A stretch of DNA of 46,953 nucleotides, from assembly GCA_013388755.1 (NCBI GenBank), contig JACAEQ010000049.1, forward strand, positions 1 through 46,953. Reading direction: 5' to 3'. Below, piece by piece: positions 15,517-23,831 of this stretch; position 1 is the stretch's first letter; each line of letters opens with the position of its first letter. The notes under the pieces were generated by a model. It saw only the letters and a program-made list of their open reading frames with translations. It ran no database searches and was not told the DNA's origin. The DNA comes from Chloroflexota bacterium. Lineage in GTDB: Bacteria > Chloroflexota > Chloroflexia > Chloroflexales > Roseiflexaceae. Position numbers and translations under genes: made by a program.

Positions 15517-16632
15517 ATGCATGCGGTCATAACGGCACTCCCCGGCGACGGGATCGGCCCGGAGGTGGTGGCTGAAGGCCTGCGGGTGCTGCACCGGGTG
15601 GGCGAACAGTGGGGGCATCGTTTCGAGGTGCGTGAGGCGTTGCTTGGTGGTTGCGCGATTGACGCGACGGGGACGGCCTTGCCGGAAGCAACGTTGCAGG
15701 CCTGCCGCGACTCTGATGCGGTATTACTCGGCGCCGTCGGTGGCCCGAAGTGGGACGATCCGGCGGCAAGCGTTCGCCCGGAGCAGGGATTGCTTGGCCT
15801 GCGCAAGGCGCTCGGGTTGTTCGCGAACCTGCGCCCGGTCACGCTCCACCCGCGGCTGATTGCTGCCTCGCCTCTGCGTCCCGAACGTCTGCAAGGCGTT
15901 GACCTGCTGGTGGTGCGCGAGTTGACCGGCGGGATCTATTTCGGTGAAAAGGGGCGCGATGCCACGCCAGATGGCGGCGAGAGCGCCTATGATGAGTGTG
16001 TCTATACGACTGCCGAAATCGAGCGGATCGTGCGTGTAGCGGCGCAGCTGGCGCGCAGCCGGCGCAGAAAGCTGACATCGGTGGATAAGGCGAACGTACT
16101 GGAGACCTCGCGGCTCTGGCGCAGCGTGACGGCGCGACTGATGCGCGAGGAGTATCCTGATGTGCAGCTTGAGCACATGCTGGTGGATGCCTGCGCCATG
16201 CATCTCATCCGCCGCCCGGCCGATTTCGACGTGATCGTCACCGAGAATATGTTTGGTGACATCCTCACCGACGAGGCCGCGATGCTGGCCGGCTCGCTGG
16301 GTATGCTACCCTCTGCGTCACTGTGCGCGGCTGCCGGCCACCACCGGACCTCTGACGTCCAGCCTCGCCGCATGGGCCTGTATGAACCCATTCACGGCTC
16401 AGCGCCGGACATTGCCGGTAAAGGCATCGCCAACCCACTGGCAACGATCCTCAGCGTGGCGTTGCTGCTGCGCCATTCGCTTGGCCTTGATGTGGAAGCG
16501 CGCGCGATCGAGGCGGCAGTGGCGCGCGCGCTTGACGACGGTATTGTCACCGGCGACATTGCCGCGCCCGGCGAGCGCGTCTGCACAACAACCGAGGTTG
16601 GCGCAGCAGTTGTGGAACGACTTGTCGCGTAA
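15517..16632 (+). CDS. leuB: 3-isopropylmalate dehydrogenase
   Basis: NAD-dependent oxidative decarboxylation of 3-isopropylmalate to 2-oxoisocaproate; probably also acts in the citramalate route. 371 residues. Visible are [24 protein letters not shown], the substrate loop [43 protein letters not shown], the Mg-binding [16 protein letters not shown] and [21 protein letters not shown]. Between LPSASL and GLYEP there is a segment of 17 residues where a short (about five-residue) stretch is usual, so a small insertion near the cofactor side is likely. Last gene of the block, ending 17 bp from the convergent acyl-CoA synthetase gene. Confidence 0.95.
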   Translation: MHAVITALPGDGIGPEVVAEGLRVLHRVGEQWGHRFEVREALLGGCAIDATGTALPEATLQACRDSDAVLLGAVGGPKWDDPAASVRPEQGLLGLRKALGLFANLRPVTLHPRLIAASPLRPERLQGVDLLVVRELTGGIYFGEKGRDATPDGGESAYDECVYTTAEIERIVRVAAQLARSRRRKLTSVDKANVLETSRLWRSVTARLMREEYPDVQLEHMLVDACAMHLIRRPADFDVIVTENMFGDILTDEAAMLAGSLGMLPSASLCAAAGHHRTSDVQPRRMGLYEPIHGSAPDIAGKGIANPLATILSVALLLRHSLGLDVEARAIEAAVARALDDGIVTGDIAAPGERVCTTTEVGAAVVERLVA

Positions 16633-16649
16633 CGTCCGATCGAACCTCG

Positions 16650-18194
16650 TTACACTCCGGCTGCCGCTTCCAGCGGGCGCAATTCGCGCTTCAGGATCTT
16701 GCCGGTCGCGGTCTTTGGCAGAGTATCGCGAAACTCGACCGATCGCGGATACTTGTACGCTGCCAGCCGTTCCTTGCAGTATTCGATCAGTTCTGCTTCC
16801 GTCATTGTGTGCCCGGGCTTCAACGCGACCACCGCCCGCACCTCTTCGCCCAGCGCCGCGTCGGGTATGCCGATGACCGCTGCTTCGGCAATTGCCGGGT
16901 GTCCGTACAGCACCTCCTCGATCTCGCGCGGATAGACGTTGAAGCCACCCCGGATGATCATATCCTTCACACGATCCTTGATGAAAAAGAAACCGTCGTC
17001 GTCGCGCAGTGCGATGTCGCCGCTGTAGAACCAGCCATTGCGAATGGCGGCAGCGGTGGCTTCGGGCCGTTTGTAATACCCCTTCATCACATTATGGCCG
17101 CGAATGACGATTTCCCCCAGTTCTCCGGTCGGCACGTCGCGTCCCTGGTCGTCAACGACCCGCATGGCGATACCCCAGATCGGTATGCCGATCGAGCCCG
17201 GTTTCGGCTCGCGGTCGAGATGATTGAACGATGCGACCGGCGAGGTCTCAGAGAGGCCGTAGCCTTCGAGAATGGTCACGTTGTATTTCCGATTAAATGC
17301 ATGCATGACCTCCACCGGCATGGCCGAACCACCCGAAACACAATACCGGAGCGCCGAGAGATCATACTGATCGGCGCCGGGGAAGTTGAGCAGGTAGAAA
17401 TACATCGTCGGCACACCGGCGAAATAGGTCACCCGGTCGCGTGCCATCACCTCAAGCGCTTTCTGCGGCTCAAAACGCGGCAGCATCGTGATCGTTCCGC
17501 CGGCATAGACCACGGCATTCATCACGCACGTCTGCCCGAAGCTATGGAACAATGGCAACGCCGCCAGCCCCACGGTCTCAGGAGTCACATGCAGCAGCTT
17601 GTCGGCACAGATTGTCGCGTTGAGGAACATGTTGGCATGCGTCAGTTCCGCCCCCTTGGGTCGCCCCGTGGTGCCACTGGTATACAGGATGACCGCCGTA
17701 TCATCTGGCATCGTCTGGATCGTATCGAACAGTGGCGGGTTGTCGGCCAGGAGCTTGCCGAGCGGCAGCGCGCCCTCGGGAAGCGCAACCGTTGAGCCCG
17801 GGGCCTGTGCGACGATCAGGTGGCGGCATGTTTCGACCATGCGAAAACCGGGTGCTGCTTCGCCAATGAAGCCCTCCCACGTCAGCAGGGCCACCGCATC
17901 GCTGTCTTCCAGGTGGTACTCGACTTCGTGATGCTTGAAGAGCACATTGAGCGGGACAACCGTTGCGCCTGCCTTCAGAATGCCGAAGTAGCACATGATG
18001 AAATGCGGTGTGTTCGGCAGCATCATCGCAACCTTGTCGCCGGGGCGCACGCCAAGCGCTGCCAGACCGGCGGCGATCTTGTTCGCGGCGCTATTCAGTT
18101 CTGCATAGGTCATCCGCATACCGTCGAGGATGACGGCGGTCTTGCCCGGCGTGCGTTGTGTGCTCTGTTCCAGGATGATGGCGAGGTTCAGCAT
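16650..18194 (-). CDS. long-chain acyl-CoA synthetase (AMP-forming)
   Basis: 514-residue ANL-superfamily ligase, FadD-like, activating a carboxylic acid to the acyl-adenylate and then acyl-CoA. Core motifs in order are YTSGTTGRPKGAELTH (P-loop), YGLSETSP, GWFYSGDIAL, KDRVKDMIIRGGFNVYPREIEE (hinge) and PKTATGKILKREL with the C-terminal catalytic lysine. AAGGAGG six bases before ATG 18194 fixes the start; a longer frame to 18230 lacks support. It has its own consensus promoter and reads against leuB. The exact chain length of the substrate cannot be told from sequence. Confidence 0.92.
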   Translation of the reverse strand: MLNLAIILEQSTQRTPGKTAVILDGMRMTYAELNSAANKIAAGLAALGVRPGDKVAMMLPNTPHFIMCYFGILKAGATVVPLNVLFKHHEVEYHLEDSDAVALLTWEGFIGEAAPGFRMVETCRHLIVAQAPGSTVALPEGALPLGKLLADNPPLFDTIQTMPDDTAVILYTSGTTGRPKGAELTHANMFLNATICADKLLHVTPETVGLAALPLFHSFGQTCVMNAVVYAGGTITMLPRFEPQKALEVMARDRVTYFAGVPTMYFYLLNFPGADQYDLSALRYCVSGGSAMPVEVMHAFNRKYNVTILEGYGLSETSPVASFNHLDREPKPGSIGIPIWGIAMRVVDDQGRDVPTGELGEIVIRGHNVMKGYYKRPEATAAAIRNGWFYSGDIALRDDDGFFFIKDRVKDMIIRGGFNVYPREIEEVLYGHPAIAEAAVIGIPDAALGEEVRAVVALKPGHTMTEAELIEYCKERLAAYKYPRSVEFRDTLPKTATGKILKRELRPLEAAAGV

Positions 18195-18258
18195 CGAATG
18201 CCTCCTTGTGTGAACACCACTGTTCGTCATCGCTGTTTGTCGTTATGGGGGTGACGCG

Positions 18259-18288
18259 ATTATACGCGTTCGTGTGTGGCATTGTCAA
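18259..18288 (-). promoter_or_regulatory. consensus sigma-70 promoter for the acyl-CoA synthetase gene
   Basis: On the minus strand, TTGACA (18288-18283) is followed by an 18-bp spacer and TATAAT (18264-18259), both perfect hexamers. Transcription would start near 18252, leaving an untranslated leader of about 57 bases. Confidence 0.88.
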
Positions 18289-18308
18289 CGAACCTGATGC
18301 AGGTCGGC

Positions 18309-18337
18309 TTGCCAAGCCGGTGGCTTGCTGCTACAAT
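18309..18337 (+). promoter_or_regulatory. sigma-70 promoter for rpmG
   Basis: TTGCCA (18309-18314), 17-bp spacer, TACAAT (18332-18337). The -35 lies inside a near-palindrome GGCTT-gcc-AAGCC (18307-18319), a possible operator. The start point would be near 18344. It is arranged back to back with the acyl-CoA synthetase promoter. Confidence 0.8.
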
Positions 18338-18401
18338 ACGCGCTAGCGTGAGGCGCCGGGGGGCGGCGTCGGGTTGATGTATCCGAAAGTAGAGTAACAA
18401 C

Positions 18402-18566
18402 ATGGCCAGCAAAAAAGGCAACCGCATCATTATCAAAATGCGCAGCACCGAAAGCGCACATACCTATACAACGATGAAGAATCGCAAGAACGACCCGAAT
18501 CGCCTCGAGTTGCGGCGGTATGATCCAACATTGCGCAAACATGTGACGTATCGCGAGACGAAGTAG
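18402..18566 (+). CDS. rpmG: 50S ribosomal protein L33
   Basis: A 54-residue basic protein, [16 protein letters not shown] at the start and [14 protein letters not shown] at the end, matching bacterial L33 of the large ribosomal subunit. It lacks the two CxxC zinc pairs, so it is the zinc-independent form. It stands alone with its own promoter and a strong terminator, rather than in a ribosomal operon. Confidence 0.95.
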   Translation: MASKKGNRIIIKMRSTESAHTYTTMKNRKNDPNRLELRRYDPTLRKHVTYRETK

Positions 18567-18591
18567 GGCGCCGGTTGGTCCAGAGTGTCAT

Positions 18592-18630
18592 GAAACCGCA
18601 TGATGAGGTGCATCGTGCGGTTTCTTGTTT
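18592..18630 (+). terminator. rpmG intrinsic terminator
   Basis: GAAACCGCA (18592-18600) pairs perfectly with TGCGGTTTC (18616-18624). Inner GATG/CATC pairing extends the stem, and TTGTTT follows. It ends the rpmG transcript 26 bp after its stop codon. Confidence 0.88.
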
Positions 18631-18712
18631 CGTGCCGCATCCGATTCCGGGTGGACGGTGGTAGGAATGATTGACCCACTCACTGCTCGCTTGCTCATAA
18701 GGATGGTTTTTT

Positions 18713-19183
18713 ATGAACGAACCCCCTGATCGCGCTGGCCTGCTCGCGGCCCTGGAGGTCGAACGTGATGCGTTGCTCGCGCTGTTGCCGCGCTTTGATG
18801 ATGAACAGTGGCGTGCGCCAGCGCGCACCGATGGCTGGAGTCCACATGATATCGTTATGCACCTGGCGGACTCAGGTTATGGTATGGCGCTGATGGTTCT
18901 GGGAGAGATGACGCCGTCATTGCCTCTGACCGACCAGGGATGGATGGACATTGATGGCTATAATGAGCAGCGCCGGGTGAAGAACGCCGCCTTGACACGC
19001 GAGAAGGCAATGGGCCGTATTGCCGCGTCGTTCGAGCATGTGCGCCGTGCCATTGAGGCTACCGACGATATGAATGCGCCCGGCCCGTATGGCCCGGTGC
19101 ACACGCGTGGTTTCTGGCTGCAACGCATGGTTGATCATGCCCGGCTGCACCGCCACGAACTTGAGGAGAGCCTGGCGCCATGA
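18713..19183 (+). CDS. DinB / maleylpyruvate isomerase-like metal-binding four-helix protein
   Basis: 156 residues with the DinB-fold pattern: an N-terminal helix (LLAALEVERDALLALLPRF), then EQWRAPARTDGWSPHDIVMHLADS, and a final MVDHARLHRHELEE. The histidines in DIVMHLAD and DHARLH are placed like the metal triad of the family. Members include thiol transferases dependent on small thiols, but no substrate can be assigned. The stop codon overlaps the next gene's start by four bases (ATGA), implying translational coupling. Confidence 0.75.
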   Translation: MNEPPDRAGLLAALEVERDALLALLPRFDDEQWRAPARTDGWSPHDIVMHLADSGYGMALMVLGEMTPSLPLTDQGWMDIDGYNEQRRVKNAALTREKAMGRIAASFEHVRRAIEATDDMNAPGPYGPVHTRGFWLQRMVDHARLHRHELEESLAP

Positions 19184-20736
19184 TGGTCGGTCTGCTGCCA
19201 CTCGATGAGCGGCCGGTCAATACGCGTTACCCGGCGATGATTGCTGCAATTGCCGGGGTCGAACTGGTGTTGCCGCCGGACGAACTCTTACCCGCGCTGC
19301 GCGAGCCGGCGCGCTGTGATGATCTCGCTGCCTGGATGCGGACCATCGCTCCGGCGCTCGATGCGCTGGTGGTCGATCTCGAAATGCTGGCGTTCGGCGG
19401 GCTGATCGCTTCGCGTATCAGCCAGGAGCCACCAGGCAGTGCGCTGGCACGCCTCGACGCGCTGCGCACCGTCAAACAGGAGTTGCCGCAGTTGCCGCTG
19501 CTGGCCTTCAATGTTGTCACGCGCATCCCGAATGCTGATGATAACCTGGAGGAGCCGCTCTACTGGGACACCTACGGTACACGTCTGCATCGCCTGTCAC
19601 AGTTGCTCGACCGTTCGGCGCAGGGTGAATCGCTGGCCGGTGAGATCGCAGCACTGCGCGCCGAGATCCCTGCCGCCGTGACGCATGACATGCTGCGCCG
19701 GCGCTTGAGGAACCATATCGTCAATCTTGGCGCGCTTCACCTGCTCGACTCGGGCGCGCTCGATCTGCTGGTGCTCAGTTCTGACGACACCAGCCCGTAT
19801 GGTCTTGGTTCGCGTGAAAAGCGCTGGCTTGCGGGCTGGGCCGAGTTGTTGATGGCATCTGCGGTACCTGAGACGTACGCTGGCGAGGCTACGGCACATA
19901 CCGTCACCACCACAGAACGCCTGCTCATGTATCCGGGCGCCGACGAAGTCGGCTGCGTCTTACTGGCGCGGGCCGTCAATCAGCATGCCCGGCATTCGCC
20001 ACGGATTGCGCCCCTCTACGCTATTCCTGGTGGCGAGGAGATCGTGGCGCCGTATGAAGATGGCCCGGTGCGCCTGACGATCGAACGCCAGATTCGCGCT
20101 GTCGGCGGTGTGCTCTGCACCACTGATCCCGATCTATGGCTCGCGGTCAATACACCATCGCCGCGTCGCACGGAATGGGATCCGTCGTTCGCCGAGTCGG
20201 AACGCGCCGCGCGCTATGAGGCGCTGGCGGCGCTGGTGGATCGCATTTATGCGCTGCAGCACGCGGGGCAGCAGGTGATCGTGGTTGATGTGGCGTATCC
20301 GAATGGCGCCGATCCCGTCCTGACCGAACTGTTGATCGAACGTATCGACCTGCTGCGCCTTGCCGGGTATGGCGCCTGGAACACCGCCGGTAACACGATC
20401 GGCACGGCACTGGCCCAGGGATGTGTTGCTATCCGGGCGGAGACGCCGGCGCAACGCGCGGCGCACGAGCGCTTCCTGTTACATCGCCTGGTTGAGGACT
20501 GGGGCTATCAGCAGGTAGTCCGCCGCGCGGCTCGTGCATGGCTGAAGCACACATCCGGCAATGATGAGCCGGATGACACGACCCTGGGAGGGGTGTGCCG
20601 CTGGATCGAATTGCAGCTCGATGCGCGCATCGGCGAACTGCCGGGGTTTGCCGGTCACTGGCGCATTGCGCCTGGAAGTGTGCGCCTGCCCTGGCGGCGT
20701 CTCTTCGAGGTGGATTTCGGCCTGGAGACCGTATAA
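19180..20736 (+). CDS. DUF4127 family protein
   Basis: 518 residues beginning MVGLLPLDERPVNTRYP, the signature opening of DUF4127 proteins, followed by DLEMLAFGGLIASR, FNVVTRIP and LLVLSSDDTSPYGLGSREKRW. The family's biochemical function is unknown to me; the conserved D/E/R residues suggest an enzyme. There is no signal peptide or membrane segment. It overlaps the DinB-like gene by four bases (start 19180 or adjacent 19183) and precedes a DNA glycosylase-like gene by 38 bp, in a same-strand run. Confidence 0.85.
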   Translation: MMVGLLPLDERPVNTRYPAMIAAIAGVELVLPPDELLPALREPARCDDLAAWMRTIAPALDALVVDLEMLAFGGLIASRISQEPPGSALARLDALRTVKQELPQLPLLAFNVVTRIPNADDNLEEPLYWDTYGTRLHRLSQLLDRSAQGESLAGEIAALRAEIPAAVTHDMLRRRLRNHIVNLGALHLLDSGALDLLVLSSDDTSPYGLGSREKRWLAGWAELLMASAVPETYAGEATAHTVTTTERLLMYPGADEVGCVLLARAVNQHARHSPRIAPLYAIPGGEEIVAPYEDGPVRLTIERQIRAVGGVLCTTDPDLWLAVNTPSPRRTEWDPSFAESERAARYEALAALVDRIYALQHAGQQVIVVDVAYPNGADPVLTELLIERIDLLRLAGYGAWNTAGNTIGTALAQGCVAIRAETPAQRAAHERFLLHRLVEDWGYQQVVRRAARAWLKHTSGNDEPDDTTLGGVCRWIELQLDARIGELPGFAGHWRIAPGSVRLPWRRLFEVDFGLETV

Positions 20737-20774
20737 AACGATCTCGGTCGTGGACTGCGGCACGTGGCGTCCTG

Positions 20775-21659
20775 ATGAGTGTGCATGCACCGATCACCGA
20801 TCATGGGTCAGGGTTGCGCCTGCTCTCGTGCGTTGCTGCGCTCGACGAACACTTCGGCCACGAGCCGCACTGGTGGCCGGTCATCACGGATCGCCCGCAA
20901 TTTGAGGTTATCGTGGGCGCCGTCCTGGTGCAGCAGACGCGCTGGGAGACGGTTGAGGCTGCGGTGGCACGCCTGCGCGACGCAGGGTTGATGGCACCGG
21001 CGGCAATGGCGGCCTGTGAGACCAGCGCCCTTGCTGCGCTGATACGCCCTTGCGCGTTCCATATGCAGAAAGCGCCGGGGTTGCAGGCGATTTGCCGCGC
21101 ATTGCTGGTGCACTACGCCGGGGACGCAGCACAATTGCTTGCGGGGGAACGAGCCGTCGTGCGGGGACGCCTGCTGATGCTGCCACGGATCGGTCGGGAG
21201 ACGGCGGACACGATCATGCTGTACGGGGGAGGCTGGCCGCTGTTTGTTGTTGATGCCTATGCGCGGCGACTATTCGCGCGCCTCGATCTGGTACCGGGGT
21301 TCGACTTTCTCCGTGCATCCTACGATGCCGTGCAGGCGCTGATCGAGGGGGAACTGGCGGCGTATCTGCCCTGGCATACGCGTGGTGATGGGCGCAGCTT
21401 TTCTATTCATCGGATGGCAAACACCCATGGGGATGCGACGTTCTTCTATGCACAGTTGCATGCATTGATTGTTGAAGCCTGCGTGCATCATTGCCTGGCG
21501 CGGAAGCCGCGCTGCGACCGGCCCGGGCAGGCGCGCATGTTCGTTGATCCGCTCAAGTGCGCGGCGCACTGTGTCAATTGTAGCGGCTGCCCATTGCGCC
21601 ACGATTGCGCTGCCTACCGGCGCGGTATGGCCGGGCTGCGTGAGGCCGCGTCTGCATAG
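20775..21659 (+). CDS. endonuclease III-like HhH-GPD DNA glycosylase (MagIII-like)
   Basis: 294 residues. The helix-hairpin-helix motif LPRIGRETADTIMLYG leads to the catalytic aspartate D160 in FVVDAYARRLF. The residue at the position of the bifunctional lysine K120 of endonuclease III (18 before the Asp) is E142. The protein should therefore act as a monofunctional glycosylase without lyase activity, as in the MagIII 3-methyladenine glycosylases. A C-x6-C-x2-C-x5-C set near the C-terminus fits a [4Fe-4S] cluster. The start at 20775 gives the first domain a normal length; the frame is open further upstream inside the DUF4127 gene. Damage specificity is inferred, not proven. Confidence 0.82.
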   Translation: MSVHAPITDHGSGLRLLSCVAALDEHFGHEPHWWPVITDRPQFEVIVGAVLVQQTRWETVEAAVARLRDAGLMAPAAMAACETSALAALIRPCAFHMQKAPGLQAICRALLVHYAGDAAQLLAGERAVVRGRLLMLPRIGRETADTIMLYGGGWPLFVVDAYARRLFARLDLVPGFDFLRASYDAVQALIEGELAAYLPWHTRGDGRSFSIHRMANTHGDATFFYAQLHALIVEACVHHCLARKPRCDRPGQARMFVDPLKCAAHCVNCSGCPLRHDCAAYRRGMAGLREAASA

Positions 21660-21717
21660 CTCACGACCGTGCGCGATCGCGTGATGCGGTCATCGGATGC
21701 ACAGGAGTCTCGTGCCT

Positions 21718-22740
21718 ATGCCTGTCATACACTACCAGCATCTCCTGCGCCTCACCCACGCCATGATCGCCGCACTCGGCACGCCGGATGACCTGGCGCA
21801 CATGGTCGCCGGGTCGCTGGTAGAGGCGAATCTCCGCGGCCATGACTCACACGGCGTGCTACGCCTGCCGTGGTATGCGCGCTTTGTGGATGATGGTCGC
21901 CTATTGCCTGCCGCCCGCCCGTCGCTGGCAGAACAGCGCGGCGCCACGGCCAGAATTGACGGCGCATTCGGTTGGGGGCAGCCGGCAGCGCGCCTGGCGG
22001 CGGGCACCGCAGTGGATCTGGCAGCCGAATATGGCATCGGCCTGACAATCATCGAACGCGGCAATCATATCGGGCGCGTTGGCGAATATGTCGGGCTGAT
22101 TGCCGAGGCTGGCATGGTTGGTATGGCATGGTGCAATGCAAGCCCGTCGGTCGCACCGTTTGGCGGGCGGCACCGTCTGATGGGCACCAACCCGTTTGCA
22201 TGGGCCGCACCACGTGGCCCCGGGCGCGCCCCACTGATCCTCGATTTCGCCACCTCGATCGTTGCCGAGGGGAAGTTGCGAGTTGCGCGCGCTGCCGGCC
22301 AATCGCTCGATCCTGGTCTGATTCTCGATGCGGCAGGCCACCCGTCGCAGAACGCCGACGATTTCTATGCCGGCGGTGCGCTGGTGCCATTTGGTCTGCA
22401 TAAAGGTTCCGGTCTGAGCGTGATGATTGAGTTGCTTGCGCGCGCAGTCGCCGGCGTTGAGCATGGTGCGACGGAGTATCGCGGCTATAATGGCACCATG
22501 CTGCTGGCGATCGCGATGAGCGGTGTCGTGGATACGGACAGATACCTGGAAGCCGCGGAACGCTTCTGTGCCGCTGTCGAATCCAGCGAGCCCGCCGATG
22601 GCGTTCCACGCGTGTTGCTCCCCGGCCAGCCCGAGGAGGCCATACGGGCGCAGCGCCTGGTGGATGGGATTCCGCTGGCCGCGCGGACGTGGGACGACAT
22701 TCGCGCGCTTGCGGCTGATTTGCGCGTTCATGGAGTCTGA
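21718..22740 (+). CDS. malate/L-lactate dehydrogenase (Ldh2) family oxidoreductase
   Basis: 340-residue NAD(P)-dependent 2-hydroxyacid dehydrogenase-like protein of the Ldh2/MDH2 (type-2 malate dehydrogenase) family. Typical are EANLRGHDSHGVLRLPWYA, the GSNHFG-like RGNHIGRVGEYV, GTNPFAWAAPR, LDFATSIVAEGKL and GLHKGSGLSVMIELLARAV. AGGAG is ten bases before ATG 21718; an in-frame GTG at 21712 lies closer to it and is an alternative start. Substrate could be a ureidoglycolate, sulfolactate or malate-like acid. It is followed at once by a hydrolase gene, so the pair may act in one catabolic route. Confidence 0.88.
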   Translation: MPVIHYQHLLRLTHAMIAALGTPDDLAHMVAGSLVEANLRGHDSHGVLRLPWYARFVDDGRLLPAARPSLAEQRGATARIDGAFGWGQPAARLAAGTAVDLAAEYGIGLTIIERGNHIGRVGEYVGLIAEAGMVGMAWCNASPSVAPFGGRHRLMGTNPFAWAAPRGPGRAPLILDFATSIVAEGKLRVARAAGQSLDPGLILDAAGHPSQNADDFYAGGALVPFGLHKGSGLSVMIELLARAVAGVEHGATEYRGYNGTMLLAIAMSGVVDTDRYLEAAERFCAAVESSEPADGVPRVLLPGQPEEAIRAQRLVDGIPLAARTWDDIRALAADLRVHGV

Positions 22741-22751
22741 GGAGCACGCAG

Positions 22752-23801
22752 GTGAACGACACCAATCAGGAGCGTATCTATCCGGCGGAGCATTCGCCCA
22801 GAGCCTTCTACCAGACGTGGGCCGCCAGCCATCCTCCGACAATGACGTTTGCCAGCCGCGCCCATCGCGCAACTATGTGGCAGCAGGAATTGCGCGTCCA
22901 GCTGCTTGCCTGTCTTGGCGAGATGCCGCAGCCGGTCGAGTTGCAGCCGGAACTGGTCAACGAGGTGGATGCGGGTGACCATGTGCGCCAGAAATGGTTA
23001 CTCCGCACCGAGCCGCATTTCCGCCTGCCATTGTTTCTGTTGTTGCCGAAGAGAGTGCATGCGCCCGCGCCCGCAGTGATTGCCGTGCATGGCCATGGGC
23101 CCGGCAAGGTGCATACAGCCGGTTTGCCGGATGCACCTGGAGCCGATGAGGCTGCTGCCGACGAACTGGACTATGGCCTGGCAGCTGTGCGTCGCGGCTA
23201 TGTTGCACTGTGTCACGACATGCGCGGTTTTGGCGAATGTGTTGATGAGGATCATCGCATGATGGCGCACGGCTATTCATGTATCTACTCTGCCGGTCGC
23301 TCAATCATGCTGGGACGCACATTGCTCGGTGAGCGCGTATGGGACGTGCGGCGCGCGATCGATTTCCTGGCCAGCCGCCCCGACGTCGATGCCGGCCGCA
23401 TCGCCTGTGTCGGCCATTCGGGCGGCGGTACGGTTACTCTGTTGACCGCCGCCGTTGAGCCGCGCCTGCGCGCAGCCGTGGTGAGCGCGTACCTGTGCGC
23501 CTGGAGCGCGAGCCTGTATGGCGTTGGCCATTGCCCGTGCAACTATGTTCCCGGCCTGGCGCGCCTGGCAGACTGTGGTGATATTGGCGCGCTGGCTGCA
23601 CCCACGCCGTTGCTGGTCACCACCGGAACGCATGATGACATCTTCCCGCTGGCCGGGGTCCAGCGCGCCTTTGCCACGGTGAGCGATGGTTATGCCGCAC
23701 TTGGCGCCGCCGACCGCGTCGAATTGTACGTTGGCGAGGGTGGGCACCGCTTCTTCGGTGCGCCGACCTGGCTGTTTCTGGAGCGCTGGTTGCGTGGTTG
23801 A
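22752..23801 (+). CDS. alpha/beta hydrolase (dienelactone/acetylxylan esterase-like)
   Basis: 349 residues. A catalytic triad can be seen: nucleophile Ser in CVGHSGGGTV, Asp in GTHDDIFPL and His in GEGGHRFFG; PAVIAVHGHGPGK carries the oxyanion-hole region. The N-terminal 90 residues form a cap/lead-in as in the abhydrolase_7 or acetylxylan esterase-like groups. The start is GTG 22752 with GAGGAG seven to eight bases upstream, overlapping the stop region of the preceding Ldh2-family gene, so the two are likely co-translated. It ends 30 bp from a convergent gene. Confidence 0.85.
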   Translation: MNDTNQERIYPAEHSPRAFYQTWAASHPPTMTFASRAHRATMWQQELRVQLLACLGEMPQPVELQPELVNEVDAGDHVRQKWLLRTEPHFRLPLFLLLPKRVHAPAPAVIAVHGHGPGKVHTAGLPDAPGADEAAADELDYGLAAVRRGYVALCHDMRGFGECVDEDHRMMAHGYSCIYSAGRSIMLGRTLLGERVWDVRRAIDFLASRPDVDAGRIACVGHSGGGTVTLLTAAVEPRLRAAVVSAYLCAWSASLYGVGHCPCNYVPGLARLADCGDIGALAAPTPLLVTTGTHDDIFPLAGVQRAFATVSDGYAALGAADRVELYVGEGGHRFFGAPTWLFLERWLRG

Positions 23802-23831
23802 GAGCAATGCGCTACAAAGATGTGGAAGTGT

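Noticed and set aside
16809-17795. A 328-codon open frame antisense to the acyl-CoA synthetase gene
   Set aside because: The synthetase motifs on the minus strand are complete; the opposite frame has no recognisable product.
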